This document shows, in pieces, positions 16,464 through 26,485 of a DNA stretch of 64,000 bases. The stretch is from positions 1-64,000 of the forward strand of contig CAZJGI010000006.1 of the NCBI GenBank assembly GCA_964545315.1, read 5' to 3'. The notes beneath the pieces are model-generated. The model was not told the origin of the DNA, made no database searches, and was given only the letters and a program-made list of their open reading frames with translations. Numbering within the stretch: position 1 is the stretch's first letter; each line of letters opens with the position of its first letter. This DNA is from JAAYJR01 sp964545315 (GTDB lineage Bacteria; Bacteroidota; Bacteroidia; Bacteroidales; Prolixibacteraceae). The translations under genes and the position numbers were made by a program.

Positions 16464-17819
16464 TTGAAATTGAACGGTAGTGATCTGGAACGCAAACTGG
16501 GCCTTTTTCCGGTTATAAATATTGTTGTAGCCAATATTATAGGTGCCGGCATATTTACAACAACAGGCTATCTTATGGATATGCTGGGAAATCCCGTGGT
16601 TATGTTGATCCTGTGGTTTACAGGAGGACTGCTTGCTTTCTGCGGTGCATTAGCATTCAGTGAATTAGGTGCAGCATATCCTGAAGCGGGGGGAGAATAT
16701 ACATTCATTTCTAAAATATTTCATCCTCTGCCTGGTTTTTTAAGTGGCTGGTTATCACTTATTGTAGGTTTTTCAGCACCTATTGCAGCTTCCGCAATAG
16801 GGTTCAGCAGGTATTTCATATGGGCTTTCCCCGGACTGCAGTCATTTATGTTAATGGACAGTATTAGTATTGAGTTGTTTAGCAGGTTACTGGCTGTATT
16901 GGTCATTTTTGTTTTTACAATATTGCACTCGAAGGGAGTGGTTTTAGGTTCCAGGGTGCAAAATGGATTAACTTTTTTAAAAGTTTTATTACTTGCAGGA
17001 CTTGTACTTGCCGGAATGACTTTAGGTGAGGGTGATTTTAGGAATTTTATTGCTGATAAGGATTATACCATTAATTTTAAAGGATTAAAGTCTGCAGGTT
17101 TGTCACTCATGTTTATCATGTTCGCCTACAGTGGATGGAATGCGGCAACTTATATAGGTTCTGAGATAAAGAATCCCGGGAAAGTTATTCCACGTTCACT
17201 GTTGATCTCAACAGTAATTGTAACCTTACTTTACCTGGCTATAAATCTGTTTTTTATTTATGCTATTCCTCCCAATCAGATGGCTGGTGAACCCGAGATT
17301 GGCGCTATGGCAGCAGGTCATGCTTTTGGCGGTTTTGCTGAAAAAATAATATCACTGCTAATATCTTTTGCTCTTTTTTCTTCGTTAAGTGCATTCATTA
17401 TTTTAGGGCCCAGAGTCTATTATTCTATGTCGCGGGACGGATACTTTTTTAAATTTGCCGCGCTGGTTCACCCTAAATCCAAAGTTCCGCGTCTTGCGCT
17501 GGCATTACAGGCAGCTATTGCCATTTTACTGGTACTTACAGGAACATTTGAGCAAATAATTGCTTATATGGGATTTTCTCTCGGACTATTTCCTATTCTG
17601 GCTGTTCTTGGTGTTTTTAAATTGCGTATTACCGGGAAAAGTAAACTTAAAATGCCCGGATATCCATATGTGCATCTGTTTTTTATTATTTTGAGTGTAG
17701 CTATACTTATTCTGGCATATTTTGAACGGCCATGGGAATCTACAATTGCAATCATTACCGCCCTTTCAGGAATACCTGTTTTTTATTGGTTTAAAAGAAA
17801 AAACAGGCCCTTGAATTAA
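16464..17819 (+). CDS. APC-family amino acid permease
   Basis: An integral inner-membrane transporter of the amino acid-polyamine-organocation superfamily, 451 residues with about 12 hydrophobic helices. TM1 carries the substrate-binding GAGIF motif (NIIGAGIFTT), and TM2/3 contain FCGALAFSELGAAYPEAGGEY, which is strongly family-specific. TM6 contains FAYSGWNAATYIGSEIKNPGKVIPRS. It probably imports or exchanges an amino acid, but the substrate cannot be predicted. The start is a TTG 1 bp after the methyltransferase stop (a second TTG is 6 bp on), which suggests translational coupling. The stop overlaps the convergent plsC-like gene by 4 bp. Confidence 0.92.
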   Translation: MKLNGSDLERKLGLFPVINIVVANIIGAGIFTTTGYLMDMLGNPVVMLILWFTGGLLAFCGALAFSELGAAYPEAGGEYTFISKIFHPLPGFLSGWLSLIVGFSAPIAASAIGFSRYFIWAFPGLQSFMLMDSISIELFSRLLAVLVIFVFTILHSKGVVLGSRVQNGLTFLKVLLLAGLVLAGMTLGEGDFRNFIADKDYTINFKGLKSAGLSLMFIMFAYSGWNAATYIGSEIKNPGKVIPRSLLISTVIVTLLYLAINLFFIYAIPPNQMAGEPEIGAMAAGHAFGGFAEKIISLLISFALFSSLSAFIILGPRVYYSMSRDGYFFKFAALVHPKSKVPRLALALQAAIAILLVLTGTFEQIIAYMGFSLGLFPILAVLGVFKLRITGKSKLKMPGYPYVHLFFIILSVAILILAYFERPWESTIAIITALSGIPVFYWFKRKNRPLN

Positions 17820-18565
17820 TCTTGTGCAATTAATATTTTAAGCATGGAATCTATCTGTTGCCTGGTCTCTTGAAGCAGAATATTTTGGTTACTGTAATAA
17901 AGTGGAGAGCCGTAACAAACCGAAACTTTCGTTACCGGCCTTGTCATCTGTTTTAAAAAATGACCCACAAAGGTATCATCATCCACCCATGCATCATTTT
18001 TATCCTTGTAATGAATAGCTACCGGGATAACGGGGATGTTGGCATCTGCCGCAATCTTGAAACTTCCTTTTTTAAAAGGCCTGGTTAATGGGCCCCTGCT
18101 GGTTGTTCCCTCCGGAAATACAGCCACCGGAATATTATTTTGAACTGACGACTTTATCTTGTTCATGGTCGAAACCAAACTTGTTATTTCAGAACGGTTC
18201 ACAAATATGGTATTTGTCAATTTTGCCCCTGTGCCCAGGAAAGGCCATTTAGTAAGTTCTGCTTTTGCCACAAAGGCTGAGGGGGTATACGCTGCAACCA
18301 GAAAAATATCAATGTAACTCCTGTGATTGGGCATTAAGATAAAATTACCGTTTGCAGGAATTTTATTCCTGGTAACTATGATACCGCAAATAAATAATAC
18401 AGACCTGCCCCATACCTTCATAACTACTGACTGAAGTTTCCTGCTGAATCCAAATACAACAAGCCACAGCCATCCGAGACATACTGTGAAAAAAGATATG
18501 ATGAAAATAAATATCAATCTAAAAAGTGCAAGGGGAAAAAATAATATGATCCTTAAAACTCTCAA
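17816..18565 (-). CDS. 1-acyl-sn-glycerol-3-phosphate acyltransferase (PlsC-like)
   Basis: A 249-residue inner-membrane acyltransferase of the PlsC/LPLAT family, expected to acylate lysophosphatidic acid to phosphatidic acid in phospholipid synthesis. An N-terminal hydrophobic hairpin covers about residues 5-40. The catalytic HX4D motif is seen in PNHRSYIDIF, and the glycerol-phosphate-binding block is FPEGTTSRG. The VPVIPVAIHY segment follows as usual. The frame opens with TTG, and no ATG occurs before residue 49, so TTG is the likely start. It ends the reverse-strand run that begins with mnmA, and its stop overlaps that of the permease gene on the other strand. Related ornithine-lipid or other lysolipid acyltransferases cannot be excluded. 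Confidence 0.88.
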   Translation of the reverse strand: MRVLRIILFFPLALFRLIFIFIISFFTVCLGWLWLVVFGFSRKLQSVVMKVWGRSVLFICGIIVTRNKIPANGNFILMPNHRSYIDIFLVAAYTPSAFVAKAELTKWPFLGTGAKLTNTIFVNRSEITSLVSTMNKIKSSVQNNIPVAVFPEGTTSRGPLTRPFKKGSFKIAADANIPVIPVAIHYKDKNDAWVDDDTFVGHFLKQMTRPVTKVSVCYGSPLYYSNQNILLQETRQQIDSMLKILIAQD

Positions 18566-18633
18566 TTTCTTAAATTTTAATAACTTTTAAAGGATACTTT
18601 TTTTTATGAAATAACTCATGTTGTGACACTTTT

Positions 18634-19257
18634 TTATCTTTCTTTCAAAGTAAGATAAAATCCTTTTTCAATTATGTGCTTCCACACCTTTTCAGGAAGA
18701 AAATGACGTATATCTTTGCCCCGGCGGATAGAATCCCTTATAAATGAGGAAGATATTTCCATCATAGGTGCCTTCTCTACAATTTTTATATTGGAATGCT
18801 GAACAGCGGATTCCTTGTTAAATCCATACCTGGGGTAAACAAGTATTTCATGATTTTCAAGGATTAACTTATAATTTTTCCATTTATGAAAATTGGCAAG
18901 ATTGTCTGAACCTAATAAAAGTTTAAATTTTTTTGACGGATTTCTTTCGGCAAGATATGTAAGAGTATCTATTGTATAACTGGGTTTAGGCAGGTAAAAC
19001 TCTATATCACTTACCTGGAATCTGTCATCCCCTTCTATCGCAAGATTCACCATGTCCAGCCTGTCATGGCTGTTTAATAAGTTTGCCTTTGTTTTATGGG
19101 GGTTGTGTGGTGATACGATAAACCAAAGCATATCAATATCAGTGAATTCTACCATATAATTGGCAATAGCAAGATGTCCGGTATGCACAGGATTGAAAGA
19201 CCCGAAATAGAGCCCGATATTTTTCTTGTTGTAGGATTTATTCGAACTGGCTTTCAT
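18634..19257 (-). CDS. nadD: Nicotinate-nucleotide adenylyltransferase
   Basis: NAD biosynthesis enzyme joining ATP and nicotinate mononucleotide to give deamido-NAD. The 207-residue protein has the nucleotidyltransferase signature GSFNPVHTGHLAIA near the N-terminus (the HxGH motif) and the C-terminal ISSSFIRDSIRRG motif that binds the ATP phosphates. The length is normal for NadD (about 190-215). It lies 95 bp downstream of gmk, and the gmk-nadD order is common in Bacteroidota. Confidence 0.95.
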   Translation of the reverse strand: MKASSNKSYNKKNIGLYFGSFNPVHTGHLAIANYMVEFTDIDMLWFIVSPHNPHKTKANLLNSHDRLDMVNLAIEGDDRFQVSDIEFYLPKPSYTIDTLTYLAERNPSKKFKLLLGSDNLANFHKWKNYKLILENHEILVYPRYGFNKESAVQHSNIKIVEKAPMMEISSSFIRDSIRRGKDIRHFLPEKVWKHIIEKGFYLTLKER

Positions 19258-19352
19258 AATTAATTCCCCGGAACTATGTACCTGATAAAATCAGATAGTA
19301 AAGATATTTCAAAATGTTGAGAATAAAGTGGCCTGTAATAAAACATCGCAGT

Positions 19353-19922
19353 TTAAGTATTATCTGTAAAATCAGAAACAATCCCTGACGCTTCTGCCAG
19401 GGCTTTCCGGAGATCGTCATTAATAATGACAACATCGAAATGTTTGGAATAGAGTAACTCTTTTTTTGCTTTTTGTATTCTCATTTCAATTTTATCCTTT
19501 GTTTCTGTTGACCGTATTGTCAGCCTCTTTTTTAATTCTTTCAGGGAAGGGGGCTTTACAAATACTGCCAATGCTTCATCCCCGTATATTTTTTTTATAT
19601 TCAGCCCGCCAACAACATCAACATCAAAAATTATATTTTTACCGCTTTTACGCTTCTGTTCAACTTCATTAACCAAAGTACCGTAATAGATGCCCTCATA
19701 AACCTCTTCCCACTCCAGAAACTCATTATTTTCAATTTTTTTCAGGAATTCATCCGTGGTAAAGAAATAGTAGTCCTTTCCGTTGATTTCTCCAGGCCTT
19801 GGCTGACGGTTTGTCGCAGACACAGAAAAGTATAAATTCAATCCCTGTTTTAAAAGATATTTTACTATTGTCGTTTTACCTGAACCGGAGGGTGCAGAAA
19901 AGATAATCAGTTTGCCTTTCAT
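19353..19922 (-). CDS. gmk: Guanylate kinase
   Basis: Phosphorylates GMP to GDP with ATP. The 189-residue protein starts MKGKLIIFSAPSGSGKTT, where the P-loop is immediately N-terminal as in all Gmk proteins. The GMP-binding block follows as SVSATNRQPRPGEINGKDYYF. I chose the ATG at 19922 because the frame's earlier start at 19979 would add 19 unconserved residues overlapping the end of yicC. The gap to yicC is then 19 bp. The pairing of yicC and gmk is conserved across many bacteria. Confidence 0.95.
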   Translation of the reverse strand: MKGKLIIFSAPSGSGKTTIVKYLLKQGLNLYFSVSATNRQPRPGEINGKDYYFFTTDEFLKKIENNEFLEWEEVYEGIYYGTLVNEVEQKRKSGKNIIFDVDVVGGLNIKKIYGDEALAVFVKPPSLKELKKRLTIRSTETKDKIEMRIQKAKKELLYSKHFDVVIINDDLRKALAEASGIVSDFTDNT

Positions 19923-19941
19923 CCGTATGGTTTTACACGTT

Positions 19942-20817
19942 TTACAAAACATTAAGTAACTGCTCTTTGATCCTTTCAAGATGATCTTTCATCCTGACTA
20001 CAATCCGCTGGATATTACTTTCGTATGCTTTTGACCCTATAGTATTTATTTCACGACCAATTTCTTGTGAAATAAAAGAAAGTTTTTTTCCGTTTGGACA
20101 CTCCTGCATAAGGGTATCAATAAAATAATTGCAATGATTTTCAAGCCTTACTTTTTCTTCATTCATGTCCAACTTTTCAAGATAGTAAATCAGTTCCTGT
20201 TCAAACCTGTTGGGATCTGTGTTCCCGTTAAAGTTGGCTTTATTGAGGTTTTCGTTCAGCCTTGTTTTAATTGTTTCGATACGTTGTGATTCATACGGTT
20301 CTAATAATTTAATCAATTTTATTATTTCCTGTATGTTGTCAGTAATGTCTTTTTCAAGGGCCTTACCTTCCAATGAACGGTAATTATCTATTTCCTGAAG
20401 TACTTTTTGAATGTTTAGACTTATCAAATTCCACTCTTCTTCATCCGGAGTTTCATATTCAGTTTTAATAACATCCGGCAATTTCAATAAAGATTGTAAT
20501 GTAGAGTTGTCAGTTGCAAGGTTTAACTCTTCATTGATCTTTTTTACATGATAAAAATAATTTTTTAAGATTTGTTCATTGATTTTTGAATTTGACTCCA
20601 CACCATGATTTTCCAGATAAATAATTATATCAATTTTCCCGCGCACCAGGGTTTCTGATATTGTTTTTCGTAATTCAGTTTCTTTTTCACGGTATAAAAG
20701 AGGCATTCTTGTATTTATGTCAATCTGTTTACTATTCAGTGACTTAATCTCCAGGATAATTTTTTTGTTGAGTGTTTCGAATTCGATTCTTCCAAAGCCG
20801 GTCATCGATTTTATCAT
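19942..20817 (-). CDS. yicC: YicC/YloC-family endoribonuclease
   Basis: A 291-residue protein matching the whole YicC family. It begins MIKSMTGFGR, a near-invariant start, and ends in RMKDHLERIKEQLLNV, with the conserved KLSFISQEIGREINTIGSKA block close to the C-terminus. YicC proteins in other bacteria are reported as endoribonucleases affecting small RNAs. Here the function is inferred from family membership. It lies between mnmA (33 bp upstream) and gmk. Confidence 0.93.
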   Translation of the reverse strand: MIKSMTGFGRIEFETLNKKIILEIKSLNSKQIDINTRMPLLYREKETELRKTISETLVRGKIDIIIYLENHGVESNSKINEQILKNYFYHVKKINEELNLATDNSTLQSLLKLPDVIKTEYETPDEEEWNLISLNIQKVLQEIDNYRSLEGKALEKDITDNIQEIIKLIKLLEPYESQRIETIKTRLNENLNKANFNGNTDPNRFEQELIYYLEKLDMNEEKVRLENHCNYFIDTLMQECPNGKKLSFISQEIGREINTIGSKAYESNIQRIVVRMKDHLERIKEQLLNVL

Positions 20818-20850
20818 GATTGTATTTTTTGACGAATTTACTTTATTTTT

Positions 20851-22032
20851 TTATTTAATTACACCTGACCCGATCAGTTCATTACCAGAATATAAGGCTG
20901 CAAACTGTCCTGGTGTGATACCTCTTTGTTCGTTTTTAAAAATTATATAAGCGCCATCTTCTTTCAGATGTACTATTCCTTCTTCCAAAGGTTGGCGGTA
21001 TCTTATGCGTATTTTAAAATTTCTCTTCTCTCCTGCAGTCATTTGCTGGTCGGGCCTGATCCAGTGAATATCCGGCCCCGGGATGAATAGTCCCGGTCGG
21101 TACAGGCCGGGATGATCCTGTCCTTCACCTACATAAATAATATTCCTGGCAATATCAGTGCCGATAACAAACAAGGGTTGCCTGTATCCGCCGATGTTTA
21201 GACCTTTTCTTTGGCCTATTGTAAAAAAGTGGGCACCCTGATGTTCTCCGATGATTTTACCGTTCCATGGCTTGAATGGAAATGGGAAGCATAATTTATT
21301 GTAATTCTCCTCAACTTTTTCAACCCGCTTTTTTTTGTCCATAAATCCGGATGATATTTCAATTATATTGCCGGTTTTTGGTTCAAGCTTTTGTTGGAGA
21401 AATGCAGGAAGATCCACTTTCCCTATAAAACATATGCCTTGTGAGTCTTTTCTTTTTGCATTGGGAAGATCTTGCTCCCTGGCTATTCGCCGCACTTCAG
21501 TTTTTGTTAGATGTCCTATGGGAAATAATGCTTTTGAAAGCTGATACTGATTAAGCTGACATAAAAAATAGCTTTGGTCCTTATCAGGATCAATACCTTC
21601 CAGGAGGTGAAAAATTGTTTTATCATCAGATTCTGTTATCTCTTTTCTGCAATAGTGACCTGTCGCTACATGATCAGCGTCAAATTTTAAAGCTTCTTGT
21701 AAAAAGGAGTCAAACTTTATTTCACGATTGCATAAAATATCAGGATTGGGAGTGCGTCCAGCCTGGTATTCGTTGAACATATAATCAACAACCTTTTTTT
21801 TGTACTCATTACTAAGGTCGACAATATGAAATGGTATACCAAGCTTTTTTGCAGCCATCCCGGCTATCAGTGCATCTTCCTCCCATGTGCATGAACTGGT
21901 AACACTTCCGGTACGGTCATGCCAGTTAACCATAAACAGTGCCACGAGGTCATATCCCTGCTGCCGGAGTAAAAAGGCAGCAACACTTGAGTCCACACCT
22001 CCTGACAGTCCTATTACTACTCGTTTGATCAT
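20851..22032 (-). CDS. mnmA: tRNA 2-thiouridine(34) synthase
   Basis: ATP-dependent thiouridylase that adds the 2-thio group to U34 of tRNA-Lys, -Glu and -Gln. The 393-residue protein has the PP-loop GLSGGVDSSVAAF at the N-terminus, the SCTWEEDALIAGMAAKKLGIP segment, and two catalytic cysteines: one in PNPDILCNREIKF (about residue 102) and one in DSQGICFIGK (about residue 202). The C-terminal barrel ends with the usual GITPGQFAALY. First gene of the reverse-strand run mnmA-yicC-gmk-nadD-plsC, divergent from the GH3 fusion gene. Confidence 0.96.
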   Translation of the reverse strand: MIKRVVIGLSGGVDSSVAAFLLRQQGYDLVALFMVNWHDRTGSVTSSCTWEEDALIAGMAAKKLGIPFHIVDLSNEYKKKVVDYMFNEYQAGRTPNPDILCNREIKFDSFLQEALKFDADHVATGHYCRKEITESDDKTIFHLLEGIDPDKDQSYFLCQLNQYQLSKALFPIGHLTKTEVRRIAREQDLPNAKRKDSQGICFIGKVDLPAFLQQKLEPKTGNIIEISSGFMDKKKRVEKVEENYNKLCFPFPFKPWNGKIIGEHQGAHFFTIGQRKGLNIGGYRQPLFVIGTDIARNIIYVGEGQDHPGLYRPGLFIPGPDIHWIRPDQQMTAGEKRNFKIRIRYRQPLEEGIVHLKEDGAYIIFKNEQRGITPGQFAALYSGNELIGSGVIK

Positions 22033-22125
22033 TGTGCAAAATTAGGAACTAAATTGAAAAATATTTTTGATTTTTTTGATATTTTTACAAACTTCCGGAC
22101 GTTAAAGAATAACAGGCGTAAAAAG

Positions 22126-25080
22126 ATGAAGTTTAAAATATTCCCGTTTCTATTAATTATTTTTCTTGTTTTGTTCTATGGTTTAAGGGCAGATCAGCCC
22201 TCATCAGATAGTGAACCCCGGTTTTTACTGTTTAGAAATGACCTCTGGGTAAACGGAATGATGAACAAATTAACCCTGGAGCAGAAAATTGCACAACTTA
22301 TGATGCCGGCCTTTTTCCCTGAACAGGGAGAAAAAGCCAAAGAGAATATGACCAGGATAATTGAGCAGTTTCAGCCCGGAGGTGTAATTGTTATGAAAGG
22401 ATGTCCCACTGTTACTGCCAACTATATAAATCAGTTTCAGGCTATTTCAGATATACCGTTGTTGACAGCTATTGACGGTGAATGGGGGTTGTCAATGCGG
22501 ATCGATAGTGTCCGGAAGTTCCCCTATGCACAAGCTATTGGAGCAGTCCGGGATTCTGTAAATATTTATCAAATGGGACGGGATATTGGTGATCAGATGA
22601 AAATGATGGGTATTAATATAAATTTTGCACCGGTAGCTGATATTAATACCAATTCTCAGAATCCTGTAATTAACTTCCGCTCCTTTGGCGAGGATAAAAT
22701 TAATGTTTCAAAAAAAGCGTGGTATCTGGCAAAAGGAATGCAGGATGCAGGAGTAGTAGCGGTAGCAAAGCATTTCCCGGGACACGGCGATACCAGTACA
22801 GATTCGCATTTGGAATTGCCGGTAATAACCCATTCTAAAGATCGTATCGATGTGATTGAAAGCTTCCCTTTCCGTTATCTGAATGAACTGGGTATTTTTG
22901 GTATGATGTCGGCACACCTTAGTGTTCCTGCCCTGGATCCTTCAGACCTGCCGGCTTCTGTTTCACCTAAAATAATAAACGGATATCTTCGGGAAGAAAT
23001 CGGATTTAAAGGCCTCGTATTTACTGATGCTATAAATATGAAGGGAGTTCAAAAAGCAAACAGAAGTATTGAAGTTGAGGCTTTGAAAGCAGGAAATGAT
23101 GTTGTGGTTTTTGTACCTGATATGCAAAGAGCAATAAATTCTGTTAAACAAGCCGTTGCAAATGGTGAAATATCCATTTATGAAATTGAAAATAAATGCA
23201 GTAGGGTACTGGCAATGAAGAGATGGATAGGATTGCACCTATATAAGTCTGTAGTGACAGAAGATTTGCAAGCACGGCTCAACGGTCCTTGTTACGAAAT
23301 TACAAACCGAAGGTTGATCAAAAACTCCCTTACCGTTCTTACCAATCTGAATATTTTACCTGTTCAGGACCTGGCTAACCTTAAAATTGCATCGGTGATG
23401 GTAGGATCAGGGTCGATCTCCCCTTTTCAAAAGATGCTTTCCAATTACACTGCTATTGATAATTTCTTCCTTGCCAAAGATGCCCCGGAAAGTGAATTGT
23501 TAATGCTTCGAAATAAGCTTGATAATTACAATCTCGTAATCATGGGTGTAGATGGAATAAATGTATATCCTGCCAGTCAATATGGGACAACGGTTATTCA
23601 AAGAAAGGCAGTTTCTGAACTGATCCAGGACAACAAGTGTGTAGTGGTTTTTTTCGGAAATGCTTATGCACTGAAACATTTCGGGAATATTCATCATGCA
23701 GGAGGGCTTATACTCGCTTATCAAAATAATTCCCTCACTCAGGAACTGGCTGCCCAGTTAGTTTTCGGGGCATTTGATGCTACAGGCAGGCTGCCTGTTA
23801 CTGTTGATGACAGGTTCGGAATTTCCAAAGGAATACATTTAAAAAAAAATGGAAGTTTGGCATTTACCATTCCGGAGGAGGCCGGTATTAATTCAGTAAG
23901 ACTTGCTGCAAAAATAGACTCACTTGCCAACCTGGGAATTGATCGGGAAGCCTACCCCGGATGCCAGGTACTTATTGCTAAAGATGGTAATGTGATATTT
24001 CATGAATGCTATGGTTTTCACACTTATGAGAAAGAATCGAGGGTTAAAAAAGATAATTTATATGACTGGGCATCGCTCACTAAAGTAACCGGTCCGATCC
24101 CTGCAATTATGAAACTTGTTGATGAAAAAATCATTGACGTTGATGCTCCCTTGAGCAAATACTGGCCGGCTTTCAGGGGAACAGACAAGGAGAAAGCAGT
24201 AGTTCGTGATTTTTTGACTCATCAGGCGAGAATGCCTGCCTGGATACCTTTTTGGCGAATGGCCCTTGATGAAGACGGGAACCTTAGCCGGAAAGTTTTT
24301 TCTCAACAGCCATCTGATAATTTCCATGTTCGGGTATCAGAACAGTTATACCTGAATAATAATTTCAAAAAGATGATCTATGATACTATTAAGAATGTTA
24401 AACTAATACCTCGTAAAAAATATCTCTATTCTGATTTATGCTTTCATCTCTTCCCTGAAATAATTTCAAGGTTGACCGGAATCCCATATGAACAATTCTT
24501 AAAAGAAAATTTCTACAGGCCTCTTGGAGCTTATTCAATTACATATAATCCTTATTTGTACCGCCCATTGGAAGAAATAATACCAACGGAGACAGATGAT
24601 TTTTTCAGAAATGAAAAGTTAAGAGGTTTTGTACATGATGAAGGTGCAGCAATGTTGGGCGGGGTCTCAGGCAATGCAGGGCTTTTTGGTACTACACTTG
24701 ATATGGCAAAGATTTTTCAGATGTATCTTCAAAAAGGTTATTACGGAGGTAAACGTTTTATTTCTGAAAAAACAATTGAAGAATTTACCCGTGTGCAATT
24801 TCCAAATAGTTTTAACAGAAGGGCAATGGGATTTGACAAACCGTTTCCCAACAATCATGAAAACAGGCTAAAGGACGCTTTTCCTGCTGTGAGTGCTGGA
24901 ATTAACAGTTTTGGCCATACAGGGTATACCGGAACCTTTGCCTGGGCTGATCCGGATTGTGGATTGCTATTTATAATGATGTCTAACAGGGTACACCCTA
25001 CCCGCGAGAATATAAAACTTAATAGTCTTAATATCCGGGTTGCAATGCATCAGGCTGTTTATGACTGTATAACAAAATAG
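22126..25080 (+). CDS. NagZ-like GH3 glycosidase fused to a beta-lactamase-fold serine hydrolase (AmiE-like)
   Basis: A 984-residue exported fusion. A signal peptide (MKFKIFPFLLIIFLVLFYGL) is followed by a GH3 domain at about 35-400. The motif KHFPGHGDTSTDSH (starting Lys215) carries the Asp-His dyad specific to NagZ-type N-acetylglucosaminidases, and FTDAINM gives the nucleophile Asp301. A GH3 C-terminal-like segment follows (about 400-590). The last 390 residues form a serine beta-lactamase/penicillin-binding fold: SLTK (Ser650, Lys653), a YSD motif, GNAGLFGT and HTGYTG. Bacillus subtilis encodes NagZ and the amidase AmiE as separate neighbours, so this fusion plausibly removes GlcNAc and the peptide from wall fragments in one polypeptide. 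The start at 22126 fits the signal peptide; a TTG at 22054 is possible but unlikely. A NamZ-like gene lies 4 kb downstream. Confidence 0.9.
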   Translation: MKFKIFPFLLIIFLVLFYGLRADQPSSDSEPRFLLFRNDLWVNGMMNKLTLEQKIAQLMMPAFFPEQGEKAKENMTRIIEQFQPGGVIVMKGCPTVTANYINQFQAISDIPLLTAIDGEWGLSMRIDSVRKFPYAQAIGAVRDSVNIYQMGRDIGDQMKMMGININFAPVADINTNSQNPVINFRSFGEDKINVSKKAWYLAKGMQDAGVVAVAKHFPGHGDTSTDSHLELPVITHSKDRIDVIESFPFRYLNELGIFGMMSAHLSVPALDPSDLPASVSPKIINGYLREEIGFKGLVFTDAINMKGVQKANRSIEVEALKAGNDVVVFVPDMQRAINSVKQAVANGEISIYEIENKCSRVLAMKRWIGLHLYKSVVTEDLQARLNGPCYEITNRRLIKNSLTVLTNLNILPVQDLANLKIASVMVGSGSISPFQKMLSNYTAIDNFFLAKDAPESELLMLRNKLDNYNLVIMGVDGINVYPASQYGTTVIQRKAVSELIQDNKCVVVFFGNAYALKHFGNIHHAGGLILAYQNNSLTQELAAQLVFGAFDATGRLPVTVDDRFGISKGIHLKKNGSLAFTIPEEAGINSVRLAAKIDSLANLGIDREAYPGCQVLIAKDGNVIFHECYGFHTYEKESRVKKDNLYDWASLTKVTGPIPAIMKLVDEKIIDVDAPLSKYWPAFRGTDKEKAVVRDFLTHQARMPAWIPFWRMALDEDGNLSRKVFSQQPSDNFHVRVSEQLYLNNNFKKMIYDTIKNVKLIPRKKYLYSDLCFHLFPEIISRLTGIPYEQFLKENFYRPLGAYSITYNPYLYRPLEEIIPTETDDFFRNEKLRGFVHDEGAAMLGGVSGNAGLFGTTLDMAKIFQMYLQKGYYGGKRFISEKTIEEFTRVQFPNSFNRRAMGFDKPFPNNHENRLKDAFPAVSAGINSFGHTGYTGTFAWADPDCGLLFIMMSNRVHPTRENIKLNSLNIRVAMHQAVYDCITK

Positions 25081-25335
25081 TGTAATAATTATTAAAAAAA
25101 GTTAACGGGGGAAGGATAATTTTCAAACAGTAAAAAAGTAATAAACAGGCTTTTATCTCACTATCAATCTTTTAATAATTAAATTTGTGAATATTCCCGG
25201 CACATGCAATTATTGTATACTGGTAATCAAAATTATCACGAATAAGTTTTAGCTTTATTTAATTATTAATTATAATTTTACAATTCAGGACAATGTTATT
25301 TAAATAAGTTTAAAACAAAATAAATTTTTATGATC

Positions 25336-25590
25336 ATGGAGGGTAAAATAACTTTTAATGAGCTGCGAAAGATCAAGGACAGCTTACCTGACGGTTCTAT
25401 CAGGAGGATAGCAAATGAATTTGATGTCACAGAAGATACCGTCAGGAACTATTTTGGAGGAGCTAATTATACTAATGGTGCTGCAGTAGGAATCCATATG
25501 GAACCGGGTCCCAATGGAGGAATAGTACTTTTGGATGATATTGCAATACTGCAGAGAGCAAAAGAGATTATTCAGAAAGAGAAGGTCTGA
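25336..25590 (+). CDS. Small helix-turn-helix DNA-binding protein
   Basis: An 84-residue protein whose centre is a helix-turn-helix (GSIRRIANEFDVTEDTVRNYFGG). The rest reads like a small conserved Bacteroidota family: MEGKITFNELRKIKDSLPDG at the start and GPNGGIVLLDDIAIL later. I recognise the family type but not a defined function; a transcription or nucleoid-associated role is inferred. An ATG also occurs 6 bp upstream at 25330. The next gene begins 33 bp downstream and may be co-transcribed. Confidence 0.8.
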   Translation: MEGKITFNELRKIKDSLPDGSIRRIANEFDVTEDTVRNYFGGANYTNGAAVGIHMEPGPNGGIVLLDDIAILQRAKEIIQKEKV

Positions 25591-25622
25591 TTATTAATAC
25601 AGGGAAAATAAAAAATTGACAA

Positions 25623-26423
25623 ATGCGAAGATTATATATTTGTATATTCATTTTATTTACAGTCCGGACTTTTACTTCATGTACAAAAGATAAGCCATGG
25701 CAACCGCTTTTTGACGGTGAAACAATTGAAACCTGGGATAAATACCTTGGTACACCTCTGAAGGGATATGATTCCCTTGCCCAGACAGCTACTATTGATA
25801 AGGTATTTTCAATAGTAGAAGAGAACGGAGAAAAACTGATACGGATATCAGGTGAGATAAACGGATCCCTTGCAACACGGGATACTTTTTCAAATTATCA
25901 TTTACAACTGGTGTTTAAATGGGGTGACGAAGTATATACAAACCAAAACAGCGGATTACTTTACCATAGTTTTGGGCCATTTGGGGAAGCCCTGGGTACA
26001 TGGATGGTCAATATTGAATGTCAGTTGATGCATGAACGTCTGGGCGATACATATTTAATGAACAATACATATTGCGAAACATCTGTTAAGGAGGTTGAAG
26101 GTGGCTTTATCCATTCAAAAGAGGGAGAGATTAAAAAATTCAGCAAAGAACATAACGGGCAGGGTATTAAAAAAGCTGTGGATGCTGAAAAGCCTGTTGG
26201 TAAGTGGAATACTGTAGACCTTTATTGCATGGGACGTACTGCTGTCCATGTAGTTAACGGACAGACCGTGATGGTTAATAATAATACCGGTAAAATTGTA
26301 AACGGAAATGTTATACCCCTCACCGGAGGTAAAATCCAATTGCAATCAGAAGGAGGCGAGATGTTTGTAAAAACTGTCCGGATTAAACCTATAACTAAAA
26401 TACCTCCGGAAATTATAAAATAG
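25623..26423 (+). CDS. DUF1080 (3-keto-disaccharide hydrolase-like) lipoprotein
   Basis: A 266-residue secreted protein with a lipobox-type signal ending in FTSC (Cys20). The mature part matches the concanavalin-like DUF1080 family: PWQPLFDGETIETWDKY at the start, YHLQLVFKWG, NSGLLYHSFGP, WNTVDLYCMG and GGKIQLQSEGGEMFVKTVRIKP at the end. Family members include 3-keto-glycoside hydrolases acting on oxidised sugars. No glucoside 3-dehydrogenase is nearby, so the substrate is unknown. It ends in a good terminator at 26459-26485. Confidence 0.87.
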   Translation: MRRLYICIFILFTVRTFTSCTKDKPWQPLFDGETIETWDKYLGTPLKGYDSLAQTATIDKVFSIVEENGEKLIRISGEINGSLATRDTFSNYHLQLVFKWGDEVYTNQNSGLLYHSFGPFGEALGTWMVNIECQLMHERLGDTYLMNNTYCETSVKEVEGGFIHSKEGEIKKFSKEHNGQGIKKAVDAEKPVGKWNTVDLYCMGRTAVHVVNGQTVMVNNNTGKIVNGNVIPLTGGKIQLQSEGGEMFVKTVRIKPITKIPPEIIK

Positions 26424-26458
26424 AGAATAGTATTCCAGGAAAATATTTTTAAGCTGAG

Positions 26459-26485
26459 TCCCGGCTTTCCGGCCGGGATATTTTT
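26459..26485 (+). terminator. Rho-independent terminator after the DUF1080 gene
   Basis: TCCCGGC (26459-26465) pairs with GCCGGGA (26472-26478), followed by TATTTTT. It lies 36 bp after the stop codon. Confidence 0.75.
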